From Acidimicrobiales bacterium (GTDB taxonomy: Bacteria; Actinomycetota; Acidimicrobiia; Acidimicrobiales; UBA8190): DNA of 10,931 bases. Both the position numbers and the translations under genes were made by a program. Shown one piece after another: positions 1-6,136 of the stretch (its first letter is position 1; each line of letters starts with the position of its first letter). The notes under the pieces are model-generated. The model was not told where the DNA came from, did no database searches, and worked only from the letters and a program-made list of their open reading frames with translations. The stretch is from assembly GCA_030042575.1 (NCBI GenBank), contig JASHZK010000286.1:1-10931 (forward strand), read 5' to 3'.

Positions 1-2
1 AG

Positions 3-803
3 GACGCCGTCCAGGAAGCCTGGCTGCGTCTCAGCCGTGCCGACGCCGAGGGGGTCGCCAACCTCTCGGGGTGGCTCACCACCGTCGTGTCCCGGGTGTG
101 CCTCGACCAGCTCCGCGCCCGGCGGCGGCGGACGACCGAGGCGCTCGACGACGAGCACCGGGCCCAAGCGCCGGCGGCGGAAGCCGGGCCCGAATCCGAG
201 GCGGTGCTGGGCGAGTCGGTCGGCCTGGCCATGATGGTGGTGCTGGACACGCTGGAGCCGGCCGAACGGGTGGCCTTCGTCCTCCACGACGTCTTCGCCG
301 TTCCCTTCGACCAGATCGCCCCCGTGCTCGACCGCAGCCCGGCCGCCGCCCGGCAGCTGGCCAGCCGGGCCCGGCGGCGGGTGCAGGGCGCGCAGAGCGC
401 GGAGCATCCCCGGGTCCGTCAGCGCCAGGTCGTCGAGGCCTTCTTGGCCGCCGCTCGCCAAGGGGACTTGGAGGCCCTGCTCGGCGTGCTGGACCCCGAC
501 GTGGTGCTGCGGGCGGACCCCGTGGCGCTGTCCATGTCGGAGGCGAATCGGGCTCGGGGCGTGTCGGGAGCTCCCGAGCTGGCCGCCGAGATCCGGGGGG
601 CGAGGGCGGTGGCGAGCACCTTCTCGGGCCGGGCCGCCGGCGCCCGGTCGGCCTTGATCGACGGATGGTCGGGTGCCACCTGGGCGCCCGGCGGCCGGCC
701 CCGGGTGGTCTTCCGCTTCACCACCGAGGGCCACAGGGTCGTCGCCATCGAGCTGATCGCCGACCCCCAGCGCATCGGTGAGCTGGAGCTGGTGCTCGAC
801 TGA
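3..803 (+). CDS. ECF sigma factor with C-terminal SnoaL-like domain (5' end missing)
   Basis: An RNA polymerase sigma factor cut by the left window edge; 266 residues are visible, and judging from relatives of roughly 290-310 residues a few dozen N-terminal ones are missing. Fragment residues 1-43 are the end of sigma region 2 (DAVQEAWLRL, then LSGWLTTVVSRVCLDQLRAR). Residues about 72-128 are region 4, the helix-turn-helix that reads the -35 element (LEPAERVAFVLHDVF, then ASRARRRVQ). A SnoaL/NTF2-like extension starts near residue 143 (VVEAFLAAARQGDLEALL, LDPDVVLRAD) and ends with IADPQRI. This matches the SigJ/ECF41-like group, in which the tail tunes sigma activity. The usual WLPEP-type motif between regions 2 and 4 is not visible; the linker is Ala/Glu-rich instead, so the protein may belong to a sister group. 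The 33-base gap to the oxidoreductase suggests cotranscription. Target promoters cannot be read from here. Confidence 0.9.
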   Translation, partial: DAVQEAWLRLSRADAEGVANLSGWLTTVVSRVCLDQLRARRRRTTEALDDEHRAQAPAAEAGPESEAVLGESVGLAMMVVLDTLEPAERVAFVLHDVFAVPFDQIAPVLDRSPAAARQLASRARRRVQGAQSAEHPRVRQRQVVEAFLAAARQGDLEALLGVLDPDVVLRADPVALSMSEANRARGVSGAPELAAEIRGARAVASTFSGRAAGARSALIDGWSGATWAPGGRPRVVFRFTTEGHRVVAIELIADPQRIGELELVLD

Positions 804-823
804 AGTGAGATAGACAGTCCGCC

Positions 824-831
824 GGAGGTGA
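824..831 (+). promoter_or_regulatory. Shine-Dalgarno site that decides the start of the LLM oxidoreductase
   Basis: GGAGGTGA lies five bases before the ATG at 837. An in-frame GTG at 828 lies inside this site, so it cannot be its start. The ATG at 837 is therefore preferred, and it puts the conserved beta-strand LKLGLQLGYWG at the N-terminus as usual for the family. Confidence 0.8.
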
Positions 832-836
832 CATCC

Positions 837-1871
837 ATGGGTGGACTGAAGCTCGGCCTGCAACTGGGCTACTGGGGAGCCGGTCCCCCGCCCAACGCCC
901 TGGACCAGGTGCTCGAGGCCGAGCGCCTGGGCTTCGACTCGGTGTGGACGGCCGAGGCCTACGGCTCCGATGCCCTCACCCCTCTGGCCTGGTGGGGCTC
1001 GCCTACGAGCCGGGTTCGCCTGGGCACCGCCCTGTGCCAGCTGTCGGCGCGGACCCCCACCGCCATGGCCATGGCCGCCCTCACCATCGACCATCTGTGC
1101 GGCGGGCGCTTCGTGCTGGGGCTGGGGGTGTCCGGTCCGCAGGTGGTGGAGGGGTGGTACGGCCAGCCCTTCCCCCAGCCTCTGGCCCGCACCCGCGAGT
1201 ACGTGTCGGTGGTGCGCCAGGTCCTGGCCCGGCAGGGTCCGGTCCGAAACGACGGCCCCCACTACCCGCTGCCCTACCCGGGCGGGACGGGACTGGGAAA
1301 ACCCCTCAAAGCCATCACCCACCCCCTGCGGCCCGACATCCCCATCGTCCTCGGGGCCGAAGGACCGAAGAACGTGGCGCTGGCCGCCGAGATCGCCGAC
1401 GGCTGGTTCCCGATCTTCTTCTCACCCGACCACATGGGCGAGTTCAAGGCCTCGCTGGACGAGGGCTTCGCCCGTCCCGGAGCGCGGCGCTCGGCCCAGG
1501 ACTTCGAGGTCATCGCCTTCTGCCCGGTGGTGGTGGACGAGGACGTGGAGCGAGCCGCCGACGCCTTCCGGCCCATGCTGGCCCTCTACATCGGCGGCAT
1601 GGGGGCACGGGAGATGAACTTCCACTTCGACGTCTTCGTGCGCATGGGTTTCGGGGCGGAGGCCCAGAAGATCCAGGACCTCTACCTGGACGGGCGCAAG
1701 AACGAGGCGGCCGCCTGCGTGCCCACGGCCATGGTGGAGAACATCGCCCTCATCGGAGCACGGGACAAGATCGCCGACGAGGTCGTGCGCTGGCAGGAGT
1801 CGATCGCCACCACGCTGCTCGTGGCCGGAGGGGTCGACACGCTGCACACGATGGCCGAGCTCGTCCTCTGA
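837..1871 (+). CDS. LLM-class F420-dependent oxidoreductase (Rv3520c-like)
   Basis: A 344-residue luciferase-like monooxygenase-fold TIM-barrel enzyme. Relatives use reduced or oxidised coenzyme F420 as a cytosolic hydride carrier. Visible family landmarks are LKLGLQLGYWG (residues 4-14), the strand FDSVWTAEAYGSDA (33-46), RLGTALCQLSARTPTAMAMA (61-80), the loop VLGLGVSGPQVVEGWYG (93-109), THPLRPDIPIVLGAEGPKN (161-179) and DGWFPIFFSP (188-197). From memory the protein resembles M. tuberculosis Rv3520c throughout, in both length and motifs. That gene sits in the sterol-catabolism region, and its substrate is not firmly known to me. The start at 837 is set by a strong GGAGGTGA site. It follows the sigma factor by 33 bases and converges on the FadE27-like gene. 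A flavin-dependent rather than F420-dependent member is the main alternative. The fold is sure; the substrate is unknown. Confidence 0.9.
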   Translation: MGGLKLGLQLGYWGAGPPPNALDQVLEAERLGFDSVWTAEAYGSDALTPLAWWGSPTSRVRLGTALCQLSARTPTAMAMAALTIDHLCGGRFVLGLGVSGPQVVEGWYGQPFPQPLARTREYVSVVRQVLARQGPVRNDGPHYPLPYPGGTGLGKPLKAITHPLRPDIPIVLGAEGPKNVALAAEIADGWFPIFFSPDHMGEFKASLDEGFARPGARRSAQDFEVIAFCPVVVDEDVERAADAFRPMLALYIGGMGAREMNFHFDVFVRMGFGAEAQKIQDLYLDGRKNEAAACVPTAMVENIALIGARDKIADEVVRWQESIATTLLVAGGVDTLHTMAELVL

Positions 1872-1886
1872 TCCGAGCTCGCTCGA

Positions 1887-1966
1887 GGCGCCGGTGGGCC
1901 CGGCCAGCCGCCTGTGGGCCCGGCCACGCCCCGGCGGACCCGGCCAGGCGCCGGTGACCCTGCGCC
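1887..1966. repeat. 20-bp tandem repeat, three clear copies plus one degenerate
   Basis: Copies occupy 1887-1906, 1907-1926, 1927-1946 and a decayed 1947-1966. The first two share the 13-base core GTGGGCCCGGCCA; the third has GCGGACCCGGCCA. The leading GGCGCCGGTG of copy 1 reappears exactly 60 bases later at 1947-1956, which confirms the register. The array fills most of the 120-base gap between the convergent LLM and FadE27-like genes. The core contains GGCC-C-GGCC, an interrupted palindrome, so transcripts from either side could fold here. No T-tract follows. Function is unknown; a transcript-end or protein-binding array is possible. Confidence 0.75.
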
Positions 1967-1991
1967 CGTCAGCCCATGAGGAGCCCGGGGC

Positions 1992-3131
1992 TCAGGCGGG
2001 CGCCTGGGCCAGGACACCACCCAAGCGCAGGAGACTGGCGGTGGCGCCGCCCAACGCCGGAGCCAGGTGCTTCACCAACAGGTAGTAACGATGCAGCGGA
2101 TAGTCGCGGTCGACCCCGACCCCGCCGTGGAGGTGCTGAGCGGCGTGCACCACCCGCTGGGCCCCGTCGTCGGCCCAGAACTTGGCCACCGCCACCTCGG
2201 CTGAAGCATCCAGGTCCCGGGCGAGACGCCAGATGGCGTGCCAGGCGGTGAGCCGCACGGCCTCGGTGTCGATGTAGGCGTCGGCCGCCCGCTGGCCGAC
2301 GGCCTGGAAGGTGGCGATCGGCTTGTCGAACTGGACGCGCTCGGCGGTGTACTTGGCGGTGAGATCGAGGGCGGCCTGGCAGGCTCCGGCTATCTCGGCG
2401 CACACGGCGGCCACGGCGCGTTCGTTGCACCAGCGATGGGCTTCGTCGCCCGCCGGCCCGGGCTCGACGAGGACCCCGGACGGGCCCACCTCGGCGCCGG
2501 CCAGCTCCATCTCGGCCTCCACCCGGCCGTCGGTCGCCTCCTGGCGATGTCGGGTCACGGCAGAGGCGCCGGCGTCGACCAGGAACAGGCCGGTTCCCAG
2601 GGCCGAGCGGGCCGGGACCACCACGGCGTCGGCCATCATCCCCGCCGGCACGTTGGGAAGGATCCCCTCGAGGCGCCAGCCTCCACCCGAGCGCTGCGCG
2701 CTGGCGGCGGGACGAAGAGGGTCACCACCCGAAGTGGCCCAGGCGCCGGTGAGGATCGCCTGGCCGGCGGCGGCGGGCCGGAGCCAGGTCCCCTGTTGCT
2801 CCTCGCTCCCGAAGCGGGCCAAGGGCAGGGCGCCCAGCACGGTGTCGGCGGTGAGGGGCACGGGAGCGGCGGCTCTCCCCGCCTCCTCGATCACGATGCA
2901 GGCTTCCAGCAGTCCCAACCCGGCCCCGCCCTGCTCCTCGCCCAGGGCCAGGCCGAGCAGGCCGGCGTCGGCCAGCGCCGTCCACAGGGCCCGGTCGAAG
3001 CGCTCGTCGGCCCCCTCCTCGGCCAGGCGCGCTTCGAGCTTGCGCTGCTGCTCGTGGCCGGCCAGGTCGCCGAAGATCCGGGCGGCCAGTTCCCGGATCT
3101 CCTGCTGCTCCTCGGTGAGGTCGAAGTCCAT
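1992..3131 (-). CDS. fadE27: Acyl-CoA dehydrogenase, FadE27 (ChsE5)-like partner subunit
   Basis: A 379-residue acyl-CoA dehydrogenase-fold protein, probably the beta partner of the neighbouring FadE26-like subunit. The order is N-terminal helical domain (MDFDLTEEQQEIRELAARIF, residues 1-20), a divergent middle beta domain (about 125-225), and a C-terminal helical domain with the FAD-contact motif RVQFDKPIATFQAVGQR (265-281) and QHLHGGVGVDRDYPLHRYY (332-350). Where MCAD-type enzymes carry their catalytic Glu near the C-terminus, this protein reads LAPALGGATASLL, so that Glu is absent. This fits mycobacterial FadE27 as I remember it (including ALGGAT and a terminal ETPA/QAPA). In that family the two subunits form an alpha2beta2 enzyme with FAD sites built at the interface. 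A GGAGGAG site (3140-3146) lies eight bases before the ATG, and the FadE26-like stop is 36 bases upstream, so the pair is one operon. Substrate by homology: a steroid side-chain acyl-CoA. Confidence 0.88.
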   Translation of the reverse strand: MDFDLTEEQQEIRELAARIFGDLAGHEQQRKLEARLAEEGADERFDRALWTALADAGLLGLALGEEQGGAGLGLLEACIVIEEAGRAAAPVPLTADTVLGALPLARFGSEEQQGTWLRPAAAGQAILTGAWATSGGDPLRPAASAQRSGGGWRLEGILPNVPAGMMADAVVVPARSALGTGLFLVDAGASAVTRHRQEATDGRVEAEMELAGAEVGPSGVLVEPGPAGDEAHRWCNERAVAAVCAEIAGACQAALDLTAKYTAERVQFDKPIATFQAVGQRAADAYIDTEAVRLTAWHAIWRLARDLDASAEVAVAKFWADDGAQRVVHAAQHLHGGVGVDRDYPLHRYYLLVKHLAPALGGATASLLRLGGVLAQAPA

Positions 3132-3167
3132 GTGGGCGGCTCCTCCGGCGCCGACGACGTCCGCTGA

Positions 3168-4343
3168 CTAACGCAGCGACCGGGGCATGCCCAGGCCGAA
3201 GATGGCGATGAGGTCGCGCTGGATCTCGTTGGTCCCACCCCCGAAGGTGAGGATGACCAGGCTCCGCTGGTACATCTCGAGTCGGCCCAGCAGCGCCGCC
3301 CCCGGCGAGCCGCGCCGCAGGGTGCCCGATTGGCCCACCACCTCGGTCAGCAGGCGCAGCGCCTCCATGTAGAACTCGGTACCGAACACCTTGATGCTCG
3401 AGGCGTCGGCCACGTCGAGGCGGCCCCCGGTGGCGGTCCACGCCACCTTCCAGTTGATGAGCTTCAGGAAATCGAGCTTGGCGTGGACCTTGGCCAGGAG
3501 GATCCTGACCCACTCCTGGTCGATCACCCGGCCACCCTGAGCCAGCTCGGTCTGCCCGGCCCAGCGACGGACGTCGTCGAGGGCCCGCTCGATGATGCCG
3601 GGCGAGCACAGGGTGACGCGCTCGTGGTTGAGCTGGTTGGTGATGAGGCTCCAGCCGTTGTGCAGACCGCCGACCACGTTGGAGAGGGGAACCCGCACGT
3701 CCTCCCAGAAGGTGTAGTTGATGTTGTGCTCGCCGATGAGCGACATGGGCACCACTCGCACCCCGGGAGTGTCCATGGGCACGATGACGATGGAGATGCC
3801 TTTGTGCTTGGGGGCGTCGGGATCGGTGCGCACGGCCAGCCAGCAGTAGTCGGCGTCGCCGGCCAGGCTGGTGAAGACCTTGGCCCCGTTGACGACCAGC
3901 TCGTCGCCGTCCACCACCCCGGCCGTCTTGAGCGCGGCCAGGTCGGTACCGGCGTCGGGCTCGCTGTAGCCGATGCAGAAGTGGATCTCCCCGGCCAGGA
4001 TCCTGGGGAGGAAGAAGGCCTTCTGCTCGTCACTGCCGAAGTGCATGATGGTGGGGCCGACGGTGTTGATGGTGAGCATGGGCACCGGGGCGCCGCAGCG
4101 CATCGACTCGTCGAAGAAGATGAACTGCTCGATGGCGGAGCGCCCCTGGCCGCCGTACTCGGTGGGCCAGCCGATGCCCAGCCATCCGTCGGCCGCCATC
4201 TGCTTGACGATGCGTCGCACCGTGGGGCCGATGCCGTGGCTGTTGGCCAGCTCCTGCTCGACTTCGGGGGTGAGCAGCTCGGCGTAGTACCGGCGCAGCT
4301 GCCGGCGCAGCGCCTGCTGCTCCGCGGTGAAGCCGATCTCCAC
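3168..4343 (-). CDS. fadE26: Acyl-CoA dehydrogenase, FadE26 (ChsE4)-like catalytic subunit
   Basis: A 391-residue acyl-CoA dehydrogenase that desaturates an acyl-CoA at C2-C3 using FAD. Visible parts are the N-terminal helices (MEIGFTAEQQALRRQLRRYY), DGWLGIGWPTEYGGQGRSA (52-70), the substrate/FAD loop CIGYSEPDAGTDLAALKT (123-140), the beta-domain strand VNGAKVFTSLAGDADY (151-166) and the C-terminal TFGGGTNEIQRDLIAIFG. The MCAD-position Glu is replaced by Gly in FGGGTNEIQ. The likely catalytic base is E241 in LNHERV, the position used by isovaleryl-CoA dehydrogenase and the ChsE family. From memory the whole protein tracks mycobacterial FadE26, which with FadE27 oxidises the cholesterol C26-oyl-CoA side chain. 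The open frame runs on far upstream, but homology starts at the GTG at 4343, with no Shine-Dalgarno site. A TAACGT -10-like hexamer sits eight bases before it, so the message may be leaderless. FadE29-type function is the alternative. Confidence 0.88.
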   Translation of the reverse strand: MEIGFTAEQQALRRQLRRYYAELLTPEVEQELANSHGIGPTVRRIVKQMAADGWLGIGWPTEYGGQGRSAIEQFIFFDESMRCGAPVPMLTINTVGPTIMHFGSDEQKAFFLPRILAGEIHFCIGYSEPDAGTDLAALKTAGVVDGDELVVNGAKVFTSLAGDADYCWLAVRTDPDAPKHKGISIVIVPMDTPGVRVVPMSLIGEHNINYTFWEDVRVPLSNVVGGLHNGWSLITNQLNHERVTLCSPGIIERALDDVRRWAGQTELAQGGRVIDQEWVRILLAKVHAKLDFLKLINWKVAWTATGGRLDVADASSIKVFGTEFYMEALRLLTEVVGQSGTLRRGSPGAALLGRLEMYQRSLVILTFGGGTNEIQRDLIAIFGLGMPRSLR

Positions 4344-4370
4344 GGTGGAACACGTTACAGTTCGAGGGGC
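4344..4370. promoter_or_regulatory. 27-bp bidirectional promoter between FadE26-like and GNAT genes
   Basis: Only 27 bases separate the two divergent GTG start codons. On the - strand, TAACGT (4357-4352) lies eight bases before the dehydrogenase GTG. On the + strand, TACAGT (4356-4361) lies nine bases before the GNAT GTG. Both fit the TANNNT -10 pattern and would place transcription starts at or next to the start codons, so both messages are probably leaderless. I see no good -35 hexamer for either; it would fall inside the opposing coding region. This is inferred from position and motif only. Confidence 0.5.
4346..4359. promoter_or_regulatory. KstR-like operator palindrome
   Basis: TGGAACACGTTACA fits all eight fixed positions of the published KstR consensus TNNAACNNGTTNNA. 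On the - strand it reads TGTAACGTGTTCCA. KstR is the TetR-family repressor of sterol catabolism in mycobacteria and rhodococci, released by a steroid-CoA ligand. The site overlaps both candidate -10 elements, so one bound dimer could shut off both directions. At about 70% G+C, a rough calculation gives about 0.02 chance hits expected in a window of this size, and I found no second copy. No KstR gene is in the window. Confidence 0.6.
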
Positions 4371-4853
4371 GTGGACGCCGAAGCGGTGCCGGTGCCGGTC
4401 GAGCTGGTGCGCCCGCTGCGCCAGCAGGCGCTGCGACCGGGAAGTCCCCCGGAGGACTCGGTGTTCCCCGGCGACGACGAGGCCCTGGCCACCCATGTGG
4501 CCGTGCGAGACGGCGCCTCGGTGGTGGCCGTGGGTTCGCTCTTGCCCGAGGCGCCGCCGGGGTGGCTCACGACGTGGCCCGGTGTGCGCCCACCGTCGGG
4601 AACCGGACGGTGGTGGCGAATCCGGGGCATGGCCACCGCCGACCGGTGGCGGAACCGCGGGCTGGGGCGTGCCGTCCTCGACCTGCTCCTGGAGCGGGCG
4701 GCCGACGCCGGAGGAGGCGCGCTGTGGTGCAACGCCCGCCCGGCGGCGGTGACGCTCTACCGCCGGGCCGGCTTCGCCGAGGCCGGGGAGATCTTCGAGG
4801 TCCCCGGTATCGGCCCCCACCGGGTCATGTGGCGCGTGGTGCCGGAGCCCTAG
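4371..4853 (+). CDS. GNAT-family N-acetyltransferase
   Basis: A 160-residue single-domain GNAT acetyltransferase, which moves an acetyl or acyl group from acyl-CoA to an amine; its substrate is unknown. The acetyl-CoA pyrophosphate loop is visible as RNRGLG (residues 94-99), preceded by the strand WWRIRGMATA and followed by the helix AVLDLLLERA. The late motif ALWCNARPAAVTLYRRAGF (117-135) carries the typical Asn and Tyr and the YRRAGF signature. The chosen start is the GTG at 4371, just past the divergent promoter; GTGs at codons 6 and later are possible. No clear Shine-Dalgarno site is seen, consistent with a leaderless message. It opens the five-gene + run, 34 bases before the thiolase, and would share the KstR-like operator. 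Whether it acts on a CoA pathway intermediate, a protein lysine or something unrelated cannot be told. Confidence 0.85.
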   Translation: MDAEAVPVPVELVRPLRQQALRPGSPPEDSVFPGDDEALATHVAVRDGASVVAVGSLLPEAPPGWLTTWPGVRPPSGTGRWWRIRGMATADRWRNRGLGRAVLDLLLERAADAGGGALWCNARPAAVTLYRRAGFAEAGEIFEVPGIGPHRVMWRVVPEP

Positions 4854-4887
4854 CAGACTCCTCCGAGCACGAACCAAGGAGCAATCG

Positions 4888-6090
4888 ATGCCCGACGCCG
4901 TCATCGTCGCCACCGGCCGCACCCCCATCGGCCGGGCCATGAAGGGATCGTTGGTGAGCTGCCGGCCCGACGACCTGGCCGCACTGGTGGTGAAAGAGGT
5001 CCTGGCCAAGGTGCCGCAGCTGGATCCGGCCCAGGTGGAGGACGTGCTCATGGGCAACGGCCAGCCCGCCGGTGAAGCCGGCTACAACGTGGGACGGGTG
5101 GCGGCCCTCCTGGCCGGCTTGGACGTGCCGGGAGTGACCGTCAACCGCTACTGCTCGTCCTCGCTGCAGACCATCCGCATGGCGGCGCACGCCATCCGGG
5201 CCGGCGAAGGCGACGTCTTCGTCGCCGCCGGGGTGGAGACGGTGAGCCGCTTCCAGTACGGCGCCTCGGACACGGGAGCGCACAACCCGGCCTTCGCCGG
5301 AGCCGAGGCTCGCACGGCGGCCCGCGGGCCGGCGGTGACCGAGCCGTGGACCCCCTTCGACGGTCTTCCCGACGTCTACATCGCCATGGGCCAGACGGCC
5401 GAGAACGTGGCCGAGTACGAGAACGTGAGCCGGGAGGAGATGGACGAGTACGCCCTCATGAGCCAGAACCGGGCGGTGGAGTCCCAGAAGAACGGCTTCT
5501 TCGAACGCGAGATCGTCCCCGTCACCCTGGAGGACGGCACCGTCGTCCGCACCGACGACGGACCGCGACCCGACACGACCCTGGAGAAGCTGGCCGCCCT
5601 GAAGCCGGCGTTCCGTGAAGGGGGCAGGGTGACGGCCGGCAACGCCTGCCCCTTGAACGACGGGGCGGCGGCGGTGGTGGTCATGTCCGACACCAGGGCG
5701 TCACAGTTGGGGATCACTCCCCTGGCCCGCATCGTCTCGAGCGGGGTGACGGCCCTCGATCCCGAGATCATGGGACTGGGGCCCGTCGGGGCCAGCCGCC
5801 AGGCTCTGGCCCGAGCCGAGATGACCATCGACGACATCGACCTGGTGGAGATCAACGAGGCCTTTGCCGCCCAGGTGATCCCCTCGGCCCGCCATCTGGG
5901 CATCGACTGGGAGAAGCTCAACGTCAAAGGGGGCGCCATCGCCCTGGGCCATCCCTTCGGGATGACGGGCGCCCGCATCATGACCACCCTCCTCAACGCC
6001 CTGGAGGACGAGGGCAAGCACTTCGGGCTGGAGACCATGTGCGTGGGCGGCGGCCAGGGCATGGCCATGGTGGTCGAGCGGCTGTCGTAG
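4888..6090 (+). CDS. Thiolase / acetyl-CoA C-acyltransferase (FadA3-like)
   Basis: A 400-residue type II thiolase. It cleaves a 3-ketoacyl-CoA with CoA to release acetyl- or propionyl-CoA (or runs in reverse), in the cytosol, as the last step of beta-oxidation. The three active-site blocks are intact: nucleophilic C89 in VNRYCSSSLQ; the NEAF block (EINEAFAAQV) with GGAIALGHPFGMTGAR containing H355; and acid/base C385 in MCVGGGQGMAM. RTPIGRAMKGSLVS (11-24) is the N-terminal signature. Length is normal. It resembles mycobacterial Rv1074c (FadA3) as I remember it, more than the sterol thiolase FadA5, whose corresponding block reads CQCGSGQQ. An AAGGAG site (4876-4881) six bases before the ATG fixes the start. 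Neighbours are the GNAT gene 34 bases upstream and the DJ-1 protein 46 bases downstream. Cleavage rather than biosynthesis is inferred from the dehydrogenase pair and synthetase beside it. Confidence 0.95.
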   Translation: MPDAVIVATGRTPIGRAMKGSLVSCRPDDLAALVVKEVLAKVPQLDPAQVEDVLMGNGQPAGEAGYNVGRVAALLAGLDVPGVTVNRYCSSSLQTIRMAAHAIRAGEGDVFVAAGVETVSRFQYGASDTGAHNPAFAGAEARTAARGPAVTEPWTPFDGLPDVYIAMGQTAENVAEYENVSREEMDEYALMSQNRAVESQKNGFFEREIVPVTLEDGTVVRTDDGPRPDTTLEKLAALKPAFREGGRVTAGNACPLNDGAAAVVVMSDTRASQLGITPLARIVSSGVTALDPEIMGLGPVGASRQALARAEMTIDDIDLVEINEAFAAQVIPSARHLGIDWEKLNVKGGAIALGHPFGMTGARIMTTLLNALEDEGKHFGLETMCVGGGQGMAMVVERLS

Positions 6091-6136
6091 CCCTTTCGGA
6101 GCACGAGGCCGGAGCCGAGGACGGGGGACCACGCCG

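Noticed and set aside
828..836. GTG at 828 as an upstream start for the LLM oxidoreductase
   Set aside because: It lies inside the GGAGGTGA ribosome site that serves the ATG at 837, and the added residues are not part of the family domain.
1887..1966. 20-bp repeats considered as a CRISPR array
   Set aside because: Copies abut with no spacers, the period is only 20 bases, and no cas gene is near.
3330..4370. Long + strand open frame antisense to the FadE26-like gene and continuous with GNAT
   Set aside because: Its composition (Gly, Val, Asp and His-rich, no motif) is that of an antisense shadow in high-G+C DNA; GNAT homology begins only after 4371.
4344..5057. Upstream extension of the FadE26-like frame on the - strand (about 238 extra residues)
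   Set aside because: It runs antisense through the GNAT gene and into the thiolase gene, is Arg/Pro/His-rich without domain motifs, and FadE homology starts exactly at the GTG at 4343.
4888..6090. Thiolase considered as the sterol thiolase FadA5
   Set aside because: The active-site block VNRYCSSSLQ and the HPFGMTGAR segment resemble FadA3-type thiolases; FadA5 as I recall it has CQCGSGQQ and HPVGCTGSR.
5376..6104. 242-codon - strand open frame antisense to the thiolase
   Set aside because: It is Ser/Arg/Met-rich with no domain; the + strand thiolase has all catalytic blocks.
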